A stretch of DNA of 21,390 nucleotides from an uncultured Clostridia bacterium (GTDB lineage: Bacteria; Bacillota; Clostridia; Oscillospirales; Oscillospiraceae), in the NCBI GenBank assembly GCA_945613045.1, contig CALZAG010000006.1:1-21390 (forward strand). The letters are read 5' to 3'. Within the stretch, counting starts at the first letter, position 1. Each line of letters starts with the position of its first letter. Made by a program: the position numbers and the translations under genes. Below, one piece after another: positions 15,181 to 21,390 of the stretch. The notes under the pieces were generated by a model, which saw nothing but the letters and a program-made list of their open reading frames with translations, ran no database searches and was not told where the DNA came from.

Positions 15181-17418
15181 TCAGAATGTTTTCTTGAAGC
15201 TCTCGATGCAGGCTCTGAGCTTTGACTGCTGCTCGGCGCTGAGCTTCTTGCCGCTGAGTATCTCTCCCCTCAGCTCGGGATAGCTGCGGTTTACATAATC
15301 CACAAGCTCTGCTTCGAAGCGTGCTATATCGTCCAGCTCAAGGTCATCGGTATAACCCTCGGCGGCCGAGAAAATCTCAATGACCTGATCGGCAGCGTTC
15401 ATGGGGGCATACTGCTTCTGTTTAAGTATCTCGGTCATGCGGGCGCCGCGATGCAGCGTGTCGCGCGTGGACTTGTCGAGGTCGGAGCCGAACTGCGCGA
15501 AGGACGCAAGCTCGCGGTACTGGGCAAGGTCGACGCGCAGACGTCCCGCGACCTGCTTCATCGCGCCTATCTGCGCGGCGCCGCCCACTCGGGACACGCT
15601 CAGGCCCACGTTGATGGCCGGGCGCACACCGGAGTGGAACAGATCGCTTTCGAGGAATATCTGACCGTCGGTGATGGAAATAACATTGGTAGGGATGTAC
15701 GCCGAGATATCGCCTGCCTGCGTCTCGATGATGGGCAGGGCGGTCATGCTGCCGCCGCCGGCTTCATCGCTGAGGCGTGCGGCGCGCTCAAGAAGCCTGG
15801 AGTGCAGATAGAATACGTCGCCGGGGTATGCTTCGCGTCCGGGCGGTCTCTGGAGCAGCAGGGAAAGCTCGCGGTAAGCGGCGGCCTGCTTGCTGAGGTC
15901 GTCGTATATTATCAGGACGTCCTTGCCCTTGTACATGAAGTATTCGCCCATGGCCGCGCCCGCATAGGGTGCGATATAGAGCATCGGCGCGGGCGAGGAT
16001 GCGCTTGCCGCAACTACGATGGTATAGTCCATTGCGCCGAAGCTGCGCAGCTTTTCAACGACTCCCGCGATGGTGGACTCCTTCTGACCTATAGCAACAT
16101 AGATGCATATGACGTCCTGATCCTTCTGGTTTATTATTGCATCCAGCGCGATGGCGGTCTTGCCGGTCTGGCGGTCGCCGATAATAAGCTCGCGCTGGCC
16201 GCGGCCGATGGGCACGAGCGCGTCGATCGCCTTGAGGCCCGTCTGCATGGGAACGGACACGGGCTTTCTGGACAGCACGCTGGGTGCGGGGCTTTCAACG
16301 GGTCTGAACCCTTCGTTTTTAATGGGACCCTTGCCGTCGATGGGATTGCCCATTGCATCGACAACACGCCCTATCATACTCTCGCCAACCGGGACTTCGA
16401 TTATACGTCCGGTACGGCGGACACTGTCGCCCTCCTGAAGGTGGCCGAAGGGCCCGAGCAGAACGACGCCCACGTTATCCTTTTCAAGGTCCTGTACCAT
16501 GCCCTTGAGTCCGCCCTTGAACTCGAGCATCTCACCCGCCATAACGTCGGCAAGGCCGGATACGCGGCATATACCGTCACCAAGAGTAATCACCTCACCG
16601 GTCTGGAATACGTCGATGTCGCCGTTGACCTGCTCAAGCTGATTCTTGATGCCTTCGGCAATTGACCGCATCTCCTTATCGCTCTGACGGGTGTTGCTCT
16701 CAACGTCCAGGCTGAGCCTGTCAAGAGTATGCGACAGGGTACCGTCATAGACCGTATCGCCGACCTGCATACGCACGCCGCCGATGAGCTCTGGATCCAC
16801 CTCATTATGGCAGGAGATGAAAGTCTCACATATTATCTGCGTGAGCTTATTCATTTCCTCCTCGCTCAGAGGTTCTGCGCTCTTTATTGAAATGTCAAGT
16901 TTCTTCAGTTCATTCATAGTCAAAATGTCACTCGGCATTGCCGATACCAGTTCTTTTATTTGTTCAATAAATTTTTCATTCAGCGCCTGCTTGGAGTTTT
17001 CAAAGCTGCCCTTGCGGAGCACCTGTCCCGTTATCTCAGCGATCCGGCGCACAGCTTCGGCTGAAACGCGGCCGCGCATTTCCTCCATGAGCTGCTCTTC
17101 GCTTTTCTCGGCGTTTGATATCAGTGTTTTTGCTTCTTCCTCGCCGGAGGCTATTATAGCCGCGCTGTTTATCTCGGCCTGCTCGGCCGCGCCCCGCATC
17201 AGCTCGGCTTTGCGTTCTTCATTGAGGGCTCTCGCCCTTTCAATGTCGTCTCCGAGCGCTTTCGCCTGAGCCTGCGCCTTTTCCGAGTCGGCGATCTCCT
17301 TGCTTATGCCGCGTCTGCGGCTGCCGAACATCTTGTCAAAAAGGTTGAGCTTCCTGCATATAAAGTACAGTGCGCCGAACAGTATGATAAAGTTAACTAT
17401 TTTCCATACGAGTTCCAC
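15181..17418 (-). CDS. atpA: Fused ATP synthase subunit b - delta(C-terminal domain) - alpha
   Basis: One uninterrupted 745-residue frame carries three parts. Residues 1-158 are b-like: a membrane helix (about 5-21), a long charged coiled coil, and the b-type end SAEAVRRIAEITGQVL. Residues about 168-240 match only the C-terminal domain of delta, with DISIKSAEPLSEEEMNKL and VDPELIGGVRMQVGDTVYDG. Residues 250-745 are a full alpha subunit (496 residues) with GEVITLGDGICRVSGL, P-loop GDRQTGKT at 414-421, VLIIYDDLS at 501-509 and the arginine-finger motif SVSRVGGAAQ (R610). The delta N-terminal domain is absent and no separate atpH exists. The start is a GTG with GGAGGG 11 bases upstream. F1 needs three alpha but one delta, so free alpha may also be made, perhaps from an ATG at 16671. 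The domain assignment is sure; the assembled structure is inference. Confidence 0.95.
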   Translation of the reverse strand: MELVWKIVNFIILFGALYFICRKLNLFDKMFGSRRRGISKEIADSEKAQAQAKALGDDIERARALNEERKAELMRGAAEQAEINSAAIIASGEEEAKTLISNAEKSEEQLMEEMRGRVSAEAVRRIAEITGQVLRKGSFENSKQALNEKFIEQIKELVSAMPSDILTMNELKKLDISIKSAEPLSEEEMNKLTQIICETFISCHNEVDPELIGGVRMQVGDTVYDGTLSHTLDRLSLDVESNTRQSDKEMRSIAEGIKNQLEQVNGDIDVFQTGEVITLGDGICRVSGLADVMAGEMLEFKGGLKGMVQDLEKDNVGVVLLGPFGHLQEGDSVRRTGRIIEVPVGESMIGRVVDAMGNPIDGKGPIKNEGFRPVESPAPSVLSRKPVSVPMQTGLKAIDALVPIGRGQRELIIGDRQTGKTAIALDAIINQKDQDVICIYVAIGQKESTIAGVVEKLRSFGAMDYTIVVAASASSPAPMLYIAPYAGAAMGEYFMYKGKDVLIIYDDLSKQAAAYRELSLLLQRPPGREAYPGDVFYLHSRLLERAARLSDEAGGGSMTALPIIETQAGDISAYIPTNVISITDGQIFLESDLFHSGVRPAINVGLSVSRVGGAAQIGAMKQVAGRLRVDLAQYRELASFAQFGSDLDKSTRDTLHRGARMTEILKQKQYAPMNAADQVIEIFSAAEGYTDDLELDDIARFEAELVDYVNRSYPELRGEILSGKKLSAEQQSKLRACIESFKKTF
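16669..16677 (-). promoter_or_regulatory. Possible internal ribosome binding site and start for stand-alone alpha
   Basis: At the delta/alpha junction the minus strand reads AAGGAG immediately followed by ATG (codon 250 of the fusion). The alpha homology begins at this ATG, giving a normal-length 496-residue alpha. The Shine-Dalgarno-to-start spacing is zero, which is poor, so it may be either a weak internal start or the fossil of the ancestral atpA ribosome binding site, now read as Lys-Glu. Confidence 0.35.
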
Positions 17419-17465
17419 CTGAGAACTATCCCTCCCTTCCTGTAAGTCCTGTCAGTCTCGGGGAA

Positions 17466-17960
17466 TTATTCCTTTGTCTCTCTGATGCAGTTCTCTATGA
17501 GAGCCGCCTCGTCGGAGACCTCTCCGCCCAGCAGTCTGCCGGACAGCAGGGCTACCAGCTCCGGCATATTTCCGTCAAGCTCCTTGACGGCATCTGCCTC
17601 CTCGGCCTTAACACGCTCGCGAACATTTTTGTGCAGTTTCTCTGCCTCCGCGTGAGCGGCGTCCAGAGTCTCGCTCTTGGCTTTTTCGGCCTCGCTGCGG
17701 GCCTCGCTTATAACGCTGCGGGCCTCGCTGCCCTTCTCCGCAAGCTCCTGAGCAAGCCGTGCCTCGTTCTCCTCAAGGGCCGCGCGGGCTTTTTTGCCCT
17801 CCTCAAGGCCGGCGTCAATCCGGGCCTTGCGCTCGTCCATCAAGGTCATAACGGGCTTAAACAGGAATTTATTCAACAGGAACATAAACAGGAAGAAGCT
17901 GATGATAGTCCATATGAACTCAGGTACGCTGATCTGAAGTCCGACTATGTCTAAAACCAA
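17466..17960 (-). CDS. atpF: ATP synthase F0 subunit b
   Basis: This 164-residue protein is a canonical b subunit of the peripheral stalk. It has one membrane helix (FIWTIISFFLFMFLLNKFLF), the KPVMTLMDERKARIDAGLEE dimerisation start, a long Ala/Glu/Lys coiled coil and a C-terminal delta-binding part ending near SDEAALIENCIRE. The start is a TTG at 17960 with GGAGGAG upstream; no nearby ATG fits. It is followed 47 bases later by the b-delta-alpha fusion, so the operon encodes two b-type proteins, which may pair as a b/b' heterodimer. Confidence 0.95.
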   Translation of the reverse strand: MVLDIVGLQISVPEFIWTIISFFLFMFLLNKFLFKPVMTLMDERKARIDAGLEEGKKARAALEENEARLAQELAEKGSEARSVISEARSEAEKAKSETLDAAHAEAEKLHKNVRERVKAEEADAVKELDGNMPELVALLSGRLLGGEVSDEAALIENCIRETKE

Positions 17961-17995
17961 TCAGTTCTCCTCCTCTCAGAAGCCGTTTCCGGCTT

Positions 17996-18229
17996 TTATA
18001 TCTTCGCGATAAGCATAAATGCTATGACCAGGCCGTAGATCGCCAGCGCTTCCATAAAGCCCATGGCAAGGATCATAACGGACTGAAGCTGACCCTTCAT
18101 CTCGGGCTGTCTGGCCATACCTTCAAGCGCCTTGGCCGCGGCAAGACCCTGGCCGATGCCGACGCCAATGGTGCTAAGGCCGATGGCCAGCGCAACGCCT
18201 ATTGCGATAAGACCCTGTGCTACTGTCAT
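17996..18229 (-). CDS. atpE: ATP synthase F0 subunit c
   Basis: This 77-residue protein is the ring-forming proteolipid. It has two membrane helices joined by the polar loop ARQPEMKGQ, a glycine-rich first helix (GVGIGQGLAAAKALEG) and the ion-carrying carboxylate E60 in FMEALAIYG. Q27 and Y65 of the Na+ site known from Ilyobacter tartaricus are kept, but the Ser/Thr ligands after the glutamate are replaced by A61 and L62, which favours proton coupling. AGGAGG lies upstream. It sits between atpB and atpF as usual. Confidence 0.97.
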   Translation of the reverse strand: MTVAQGLIAIGVALAIGLSTIGVGIGQGLAAAKALEGMARQPEMKGQLQSVMILAMGFMEALAIYGLVIAFMLIAKI

Positions 18230-18265
18230 TTTTGTTTTCCTCCTAAAAGTATGTATTTTCCTTTT

Positions 18266-18922
18266 TTATTCTTCGTCCTCCGTCGCCTCATGTATGAATA
18301 CGGCAAGGAGCATCGTGAACACCATTGCCTGGATGAAGCAGAACAGAAGGCTGAGTATATGCATTACGATGGGAAGTCCAACGGGGAACAGCTCGAAAAG
18401 CGTCTCCGCCGCCAGCTCCTCGCCATAGATATTGCCGTAAAGTCGCAGTGCCATGGACAGCGGACGAATAAACTGCTCAAGAATCAAGATCGGGAACAGG
18501 AAAACCACAGGCTTGAAAAAAGTAAGCAGATACTTGCCCAGCCCGTGCTTTTTGATACCCGACGACTGTATCACCACAAATGATATTACCGACAGCGCTG
18601 CCGTGACCGTCAGCACCGAGGTCGGCACCGTGAACAGCTCGCCCGCACCGGGGATCAGTCCGCAGTAGTTGCATACGATTATAAGTATGAAAAACGTCGC
18701 CAGCAGCGGGAAATACTGCCGTGTCCTTTTCTCTCCGAGCACCCCGCCGAAGAAGTTCATCAGCGAGGAAACCGCCATCTCAGCTATGTTCTGCAGCGGC
18801 CCGGGTACGGTCTTCATATTCCGGGTCGCCAGTATGCTGACCAGCAGAATGACCGCCATTATGACCCACATAGAATAAATCGTCGAGGTCGGCTTCAGAA
18901 AGTTTTCAAAAAATTCCGCCAA
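18266..18922 (-). CDS. atpB: ATP synthase F0 subunit a
   Basis: This 218-residue polytopic protein is subunit a, which provides the two half-channels for ions at the rotor. The essential arginine is R160 in the motif RPLSMALRLYGNIYGEELA, and the C-terminal helix FCFIQAMVFTMLLAVFIHEA carries the conserved Gln. The NYCGLIPG segment at about residue 85 is also typical. It begins 2 bases after the atpI-like stop and is 36 bases upstream of atpE. Confidence 0.97.
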   Translation of the reverse strand: MAEFFENFLKPTSTIYSMWVIMAVILLVSILATRNMKTVPGPLQNIAEMAVSSLMNFFGGVLGEKRTRQYFPLLATFFILIIVCNYCGLIPGAGELFTVPTSVLTVTAALSVISFVVIQSSGIKKHGLGKYLLTFFKPVVFLFPILILEQFIRPLSMALRLYGNIYGEELAAETLFELFPVGLPIVMHILSLLFCFIQAMVFTMLLAVFIHEATEDEE

Positions 18923-18924
18923 TA

Positions 18925-19248
18925 CTATTCACCTCCGTTCGCGGCATCGTCACGCTGCGACTGAATTTTCTTTGTCATTTGCTTCAGGAAAAGCATCCCG
19001 CCCACCGAGAGCCCCAGCGCAACTGCAAGAAGCGTCACCGCCATAGGCAGGCTCAGGACTTTGCACATAAAGTAGGCTGCTGCAAGGGCTATTACGTCAA
19101 GCAGCAGTCTGAGCATATTTACACCCATTATACCCGCGAAGCTGTCAGTTCCCAGGTTTGCCCTGCTTATAAGCATATTGACATATGCCACGGCAAGTCC
19201 AAACACCGCTCCCCCGGCGGCAGCGAGCACATATATATACCATTCCAT
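18925..19248 (-). CDS. atpI: ATP synthase protein I-like membrane protein
   Basis: This 107-residue protein has three to four predicted membrane helices (about 5-25, 40-60 and 65-88) and a hydrophilic, Lys/Gln-rich C-terminus. It is the first gene of the atp operon, the usual place of AtpI, which helps c-ring assembly in some bacteria. Sequence similarity to characterised AtpI is weak by eye, so the name rests mainly on size, topology and position. GAGGAAT lies upstream of the ATG at 19248. Confidence 0.75.
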   Translation of the reverse strand: MEWYIYVLAAAGGAVFGLAVAYVNMLISRANLGTDSFAGIMGVNMLRLLLDVIALAAAYFMCKVLSLPMAVTLLAVALGLSVGGMLFLKQMTKKIQSQRDDAANGGE

Positions 19249-19298
19249 CGATATTCCTCGCCAAACAATTCACATTCAGAATAATTCACAACATTAAT

Positions 19299-19327
19299 AT
19301 TTAACAACAAATTAATGCCGATTGCAA
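19299..19327 (-). promoter_or_regulatory. Candidate promoter of the ATP synthase operon
   Basis: On the minus strand TTGCAA (19327-19322) and TTAAAT (19304-19299) are 17 bases apart. Both are imperfect, and the gap is so AT-rich that other -10 choices exist. Two direct copies of GTGAATT lie between it and the atpI ribosome binding site. Confidence 0.35.
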
Positions 19328-19412
19328 GGTTTATTCAAGATTTTTATGCAAATTCACCTAATTAATAGACACGATATGGTAATTTTCCCGCATTTTTTGA
19401 ATTTTGTGATTT

Positions 19413-19450
19413 TTGCTCACAAAAAACAGCTCCGCGGACGGAGCTGTTTT
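19413..19450 (-). terminator. Terminator after the FAD-linked oxidase gene
   Basis: Arms AAAACAGCTCC and GGAGCTGTTTT (19423-19433 with 19440-19450) form an 11-bp stem with a 6-base loop, followed on the minus strand by TTTTTTG. It lies 14 bases after the oxidase stop and separates that operon from the atp operon. Confidence 0.9.
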
Positions 19451-19463
19451 CATTAATTCACAT

Positions 19464-21233
19464 TCAATCGAATTTCTGCTGGGCTTCGTAGTCGGTATAC
19501 TGGCGGTCGAACTTTTTTTCCTCGGGCAGGAGGTCGAGTCCGATGGTACCGCCGGGGTTCATGTTGTATTTGGGGTCAAAGTAGTTCTTGAGCACCTTGA
19601 ACACGCCGTATTCCTTATCCCCGATATAACCCTCGAGCCACGGCGCAAACATTTTGCCTATGCCGTGATGATGACTGATGGAGGCACCGGAGCGTTGTAT
19701 CGCGTCGAGAATGGTCGTGTGATACGCCTTGAACGCCTTCTCGTCCTGCATTTTCGTGAGGAAGATAAAATAGAGGTTTGCGCCCTGCGGATAGCAGTGG
19801 CTCATGTGGGTCGTGACAACGGTATTGGGCAGGGCGTGGCAGACCTTGCGGACGTCAAGATGCACCTGCTCCATGTTCGACCAGTTGACAGTGCACTCAA
19901 GGGTATCGGTCGTGATGCCGAAGTCCATGAGTGTATCACGCAGATACGGGTCGTTGAAGCGGCCCTTTTCCCAGCTTCTGGTGACATAGCCGGTGAGGGG
20001 CAGGCCGCCGTGCTGTCTTGCGATCCTGGAGATATTTTTCGCAACGTTCTTTGAGTAGCCCTTTTCGCCGTCGGTGAAGCCGAGGAAGAGGCAGCGCTCC
20101 ATGTCCTTATACCCGAGCTTGTCGAGCAGCGGGTACAGCGGCGTATCGTCAACGTTGTACAGCCGCAGCATCATGCTGGTCTCCTCCTGATCGGACAGAC
20201 GGAAAACGGAGGAATAGCCGCACTCATGCTGCATCATCTCGCGGGCGGCCTTCATGGCGTCATCCCAGGTCTTGAATATGTACGAAAAGCGCTTGCGGTT
20301 TTCCGGCATCCAGCGGAAGATCTTCAGTGTTACCTCGGTGAGGACGCCGAAGGTGCCCTCGGAACCCATCATGATCTGGTTGAGATCGGGGCCGCAGGCC
20401 TCTCTGGGATAGTGGCTGGTCTGTATCGTGCCGATGGGGGTGGCGTATTTCTGGCTGAGCACGATATCGGAGATGCAGCCGTAATAGGTGCTGTTCTGTC
20501 CGGCGCCGCGGGTGACCGTCCAGCCGCCGACGGAGGAATACTCAAAGCTCTGGGGGAAATGGCCGCAGGTGTACTGCCGCTTTGCGCCGAACAGCTCGGG
20601 CGCATTCTGCAGCGTCTTTTCAAGGTCGGGACCGGACATACCTGCCTGAACGGTGATGGTCTGATCGATCTCGTTGAAGGACAGCACCTTGTTGAATCTC
20701 TTGCGCATATCAAGCGAGATGCCGCCCTTTACGGGCTCAACGCCGCGGGTGACGGAGCTGCCGCCGCCGTAGACATACAGGGGGATATCATGCTCGGTGG
20801 AATATGCAACGATCTTCTCGACCTGCTCGGTGGTGTCCGGATACAGCACAACATCGGGCACGGAGTCGATGACCTTATGGCGCAGACGCAGGATATCATA
20901 CGCGGTGAAGCCGTAGGCAACGGAAAGGCGGTCGTAGTCGGAAACGGAGAAGCCCTCCTCCCCCACTATTGCCTTGAGCGCGTCAAGATGCTCCTGCGCA
21001 AGCTTCACGGGATGGTCGGACAGGTCGACGAGGTCAAAGCCGATATCGTCGGAGTATTCCTTAAAGTCGTCGTCGGTGAGCTTGAATACATCCTTCATCA
21101 TCTTGTACAGCGACTCTTTGGGGAACTTGAAGAACTCCGGATCCCCCCAGCGGAAGATGGAACGGTAGCTGCCCTTTGGTGCGGGGGCGGATACCCATTT
21201 GGGTTCAAATCCTTTGTAAGGCTTATGGCTCAT
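19464..21233 (-). CDS. FAD-linked oxidase, alkyl-DHAP synthase-like
   Basis: This 589-residue flavoprotein belongs to the FAD_binding_4 (VAO/PCMH) fold. The FAD pyrophosphate loop YVYGGGSSVTRGVE is at about 154-166, a GHFPQSFEYSSVGGWTVTRG segment at 224-243, GSEGTFGVLTEVTLKI at 290-305, and the C-terminal SHHHGIGK at 520-527. The tri-histidine and the GH-P-S-E-S-GGW-TR pattern are those of alkylglycerone-phosphate (alkyl-DHAP) synthase, which exchanges the acyl chain of acyl-DHAP for a fatty alcohol to start ether lipids. D-lactate/glycolate dehydrogenase-like enzymes share the fold, so the substrate is uncertain. Its ATG overlaps the stop of an upstream FGGY kinase by one base (TAATG), so the two act in one pathway. 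A terminator follows. Confidence 0.85.
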   Translation of the reverse strand: MSHKPYKGFEPKWVSAPAPKGSYRSIFRWGDPEFFKFPKESLYKMMKDVFKLTDDDFKEYSDDIGFDLVDLSDHPVKLAQEHLDALKAIVGEEGFSVSDYDRLSVAYGFTAYDILRLRHKVIDSVPDVVLYPDTTEQVEKIVAYSTEHDIPLYVYGGGSSVTRGVEPVKGGISLDMRKRFNKVLSFNEIDQTITVQAGMSGPDLEKTLQNAPELFGAKRQYTCGHFPQSFEYSSVGGWTVTRGAGQNSTYYGCISDIVLSQKYATPIGTIQTSHYPREACGPDLNQIMMGSEGTFGVLTEVTLKIFRWMPENRKRFSYIFKTWDDAMKAAREMMQHECGYSSVFRLSDQEETSMMLRLYNVDDTPLYPLLDKLGYKDMERCLFLGFTDGEKGYSKNVAKNISRIARQHGGLPLTGYVTRSWEKGRFNDPYLRDTLMDFGITTDTLECTVNWSNMEQVHLDVRKVCHALPNTVVTTHMSHCYPQGANLYFIFLTKMQDEKAFKAYHTTILDAIQRSGASISHHHGIGKMFAPWLEGYIGDKEYGVFKVLKNYFDPKYNMNPGGTIGLDLLPEEKKFDRQYTDYEAQQKFD

Positions 21234-21390
21234 TAAAGCATATTCCTTTCTTTCAGGTTATTCATTGTGGCGTACAGAGGTCTGACATTCTTGTAGATCT
21301 TGCGGTAGACCTTGTTGTACATATTCATATAGATCTCATGGTTCTTGGGGTCGGGCGTGAACACGTCCTTTTCGTGAACCATGCTCTTTA
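21233..21390 (-). CDS. FGGY-family carbohydrate/polyol kinase, C-terminal fragment
   Basis: Only the last 51 codons are inside the window; the gene continues past its right edge. The visible end contains F-T-P-D-P-K-N-H-E-I-Y, then Y-N-K-V-Y-R-K-I-Y-K-N-V-R-P-L, which resembles the C-terminal helix of xylulokinase/glycerol kinase-type FGGY kinases (F-x-P-x-P followed by Tyr-spaced repeats). It overlaps the FAD oxidase start by one base, so the two are translationally coupled. The substrate cannot be told from this fragment. Confidence 0.6.
   Translation of the reverse strand, partial: KSMVHEKDVFTPDPKNHEIYMNMYNKVYRKIYKNVRPLYATMNNLKERNML

Larger units (their letters stand above)
19267..19461 (-). 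repeat. Four dispersed copies of GTGAATT upstream of the atp operon
   Basis: The heptamer GTGAATT occurs on the minus strand at 19461-19455, 19357-19351, 19289-19283 and 19273-19267. The two nearest atpI start 16 bases apart. The first and last are part of an identical 12-base string (TGAATGTGAATT). They are direct, not inverted, repeats and could be a regulator site or chance in AT-rich DNA. Confidence 0.4.

Noticed and set aside
15451..16665. Long open frame (404 codons) on the + strand opposite the alpha region.
   Set aside because: It is antisense to the strongly conserved alpha coding sequence, a common result of high third-position GC. It has no family motif and no ribosome binding site.
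19249..19330. Rex operator before the atp operon.
   Set aside because: Half-sites similar to TTGTGAA are present, but as direct repeats; the required inverted pair is missing.
20226..21236. Open frame of 336 codons on the + strand opposite the FAD oxidase.
   Set aside because: It mirrors the oxidase codons and shows no recognisable domain; it is a shadow of the real gene.
1..21390. Mobile element, defence island or CRISPR array.
   Set aside because: No transposase, integrase, toxin-antitoxin, Cas or phage protein and no regularly spaced repeats were found; the content is core housekeeping genes.

Overview
The window looks like a chromosomal piece of a spore-forming, anaerobic Clostridia bacterium, probably an Oscillospiraceae/Ruminococcaceae-type lineage. 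The reasons are a spoIIE gene, a reverse rubrerythrin with a rubredoxin, a PadR regulator with a DUF1048-like partner, GC-rich coding sequence with AT-rich gaps, strong AGGAGG ribosome binding sites and several TTG/GTG starts. The taxonomic placement is inference from gene content; no 16S or other rRNA marker is present. No rRNA, tRNA, CRISPR array, insertion sequence or phage gene was seen.

Layout. Bases 96-3712 (+ strand) hold a tightly packed run apbE - mpg - recG (flavin transferase lipoprotein, 3-methyladenine glycosylase, RecG helicase), closed by a bidirectional terminator at 3737-3773. Everything after that is on the minus strand. Bases 3775-4756 hold a padR - DUF1048-like membrane protein pair with its own promoter. 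Bases 4897-7570 hold spoIIE followed by a small tail-anchored protein. Bases 7767-8381 hold an iron-sulfur-flavoprotein-like gene with its own promoter and terminator. Bases 8578-10757 hold rpmG - secE - nusG - rplK - rplA (protein export, transcription elongation, ribosomal proteins), with a promoter and structured leader upstream and a terminator directly after rplA. Bases 11029-11769 hold a reverse rubrerythrin - rubredoxin oxidative-stress pair. Bases 11916-12344 hold a two-CBS-domain protein. Bases 12440-19248 hold a complete F-type ATP synthase operon. Bases 19464-21390 hold an FAD-linked oxidase resembling alkyl-DHAP synthase, preceded by the tail of an FGGY-family sugar/polyol kinase.

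The most notable observation is in the ATP synthase operon. Its order is atpI - atpB - atpE - atpF - [fusion] - atpG - atpD - atpC. Where atpH (delta) and atpA (alpha) should be, there is one uninterrupted 745-codon reading frame encoding a second b-type subunit (membrane helix plus coiled coil), the C-terminal domain of delta without its N-terminal domain, and a full-length alpha subunit. This covalently joins the peripheral stalk to the catalytic head. It also poses a stoichiometry problem, because F1 carries three alpha but one delta. A possible internal start (AAGGAG directly followed by ATG) lies exactly at the delta/alpha junction.

Other points worth a second look are a Spo0A-style 21-bp-spaced promoter before spoIIE, direct repeats around the padR promoter, GTGAATT repeats before the atp operon, a rubredoxin with a shortened first cysteine knuckle, and the alkyl-DHAP-synthase-like/kinase pair.
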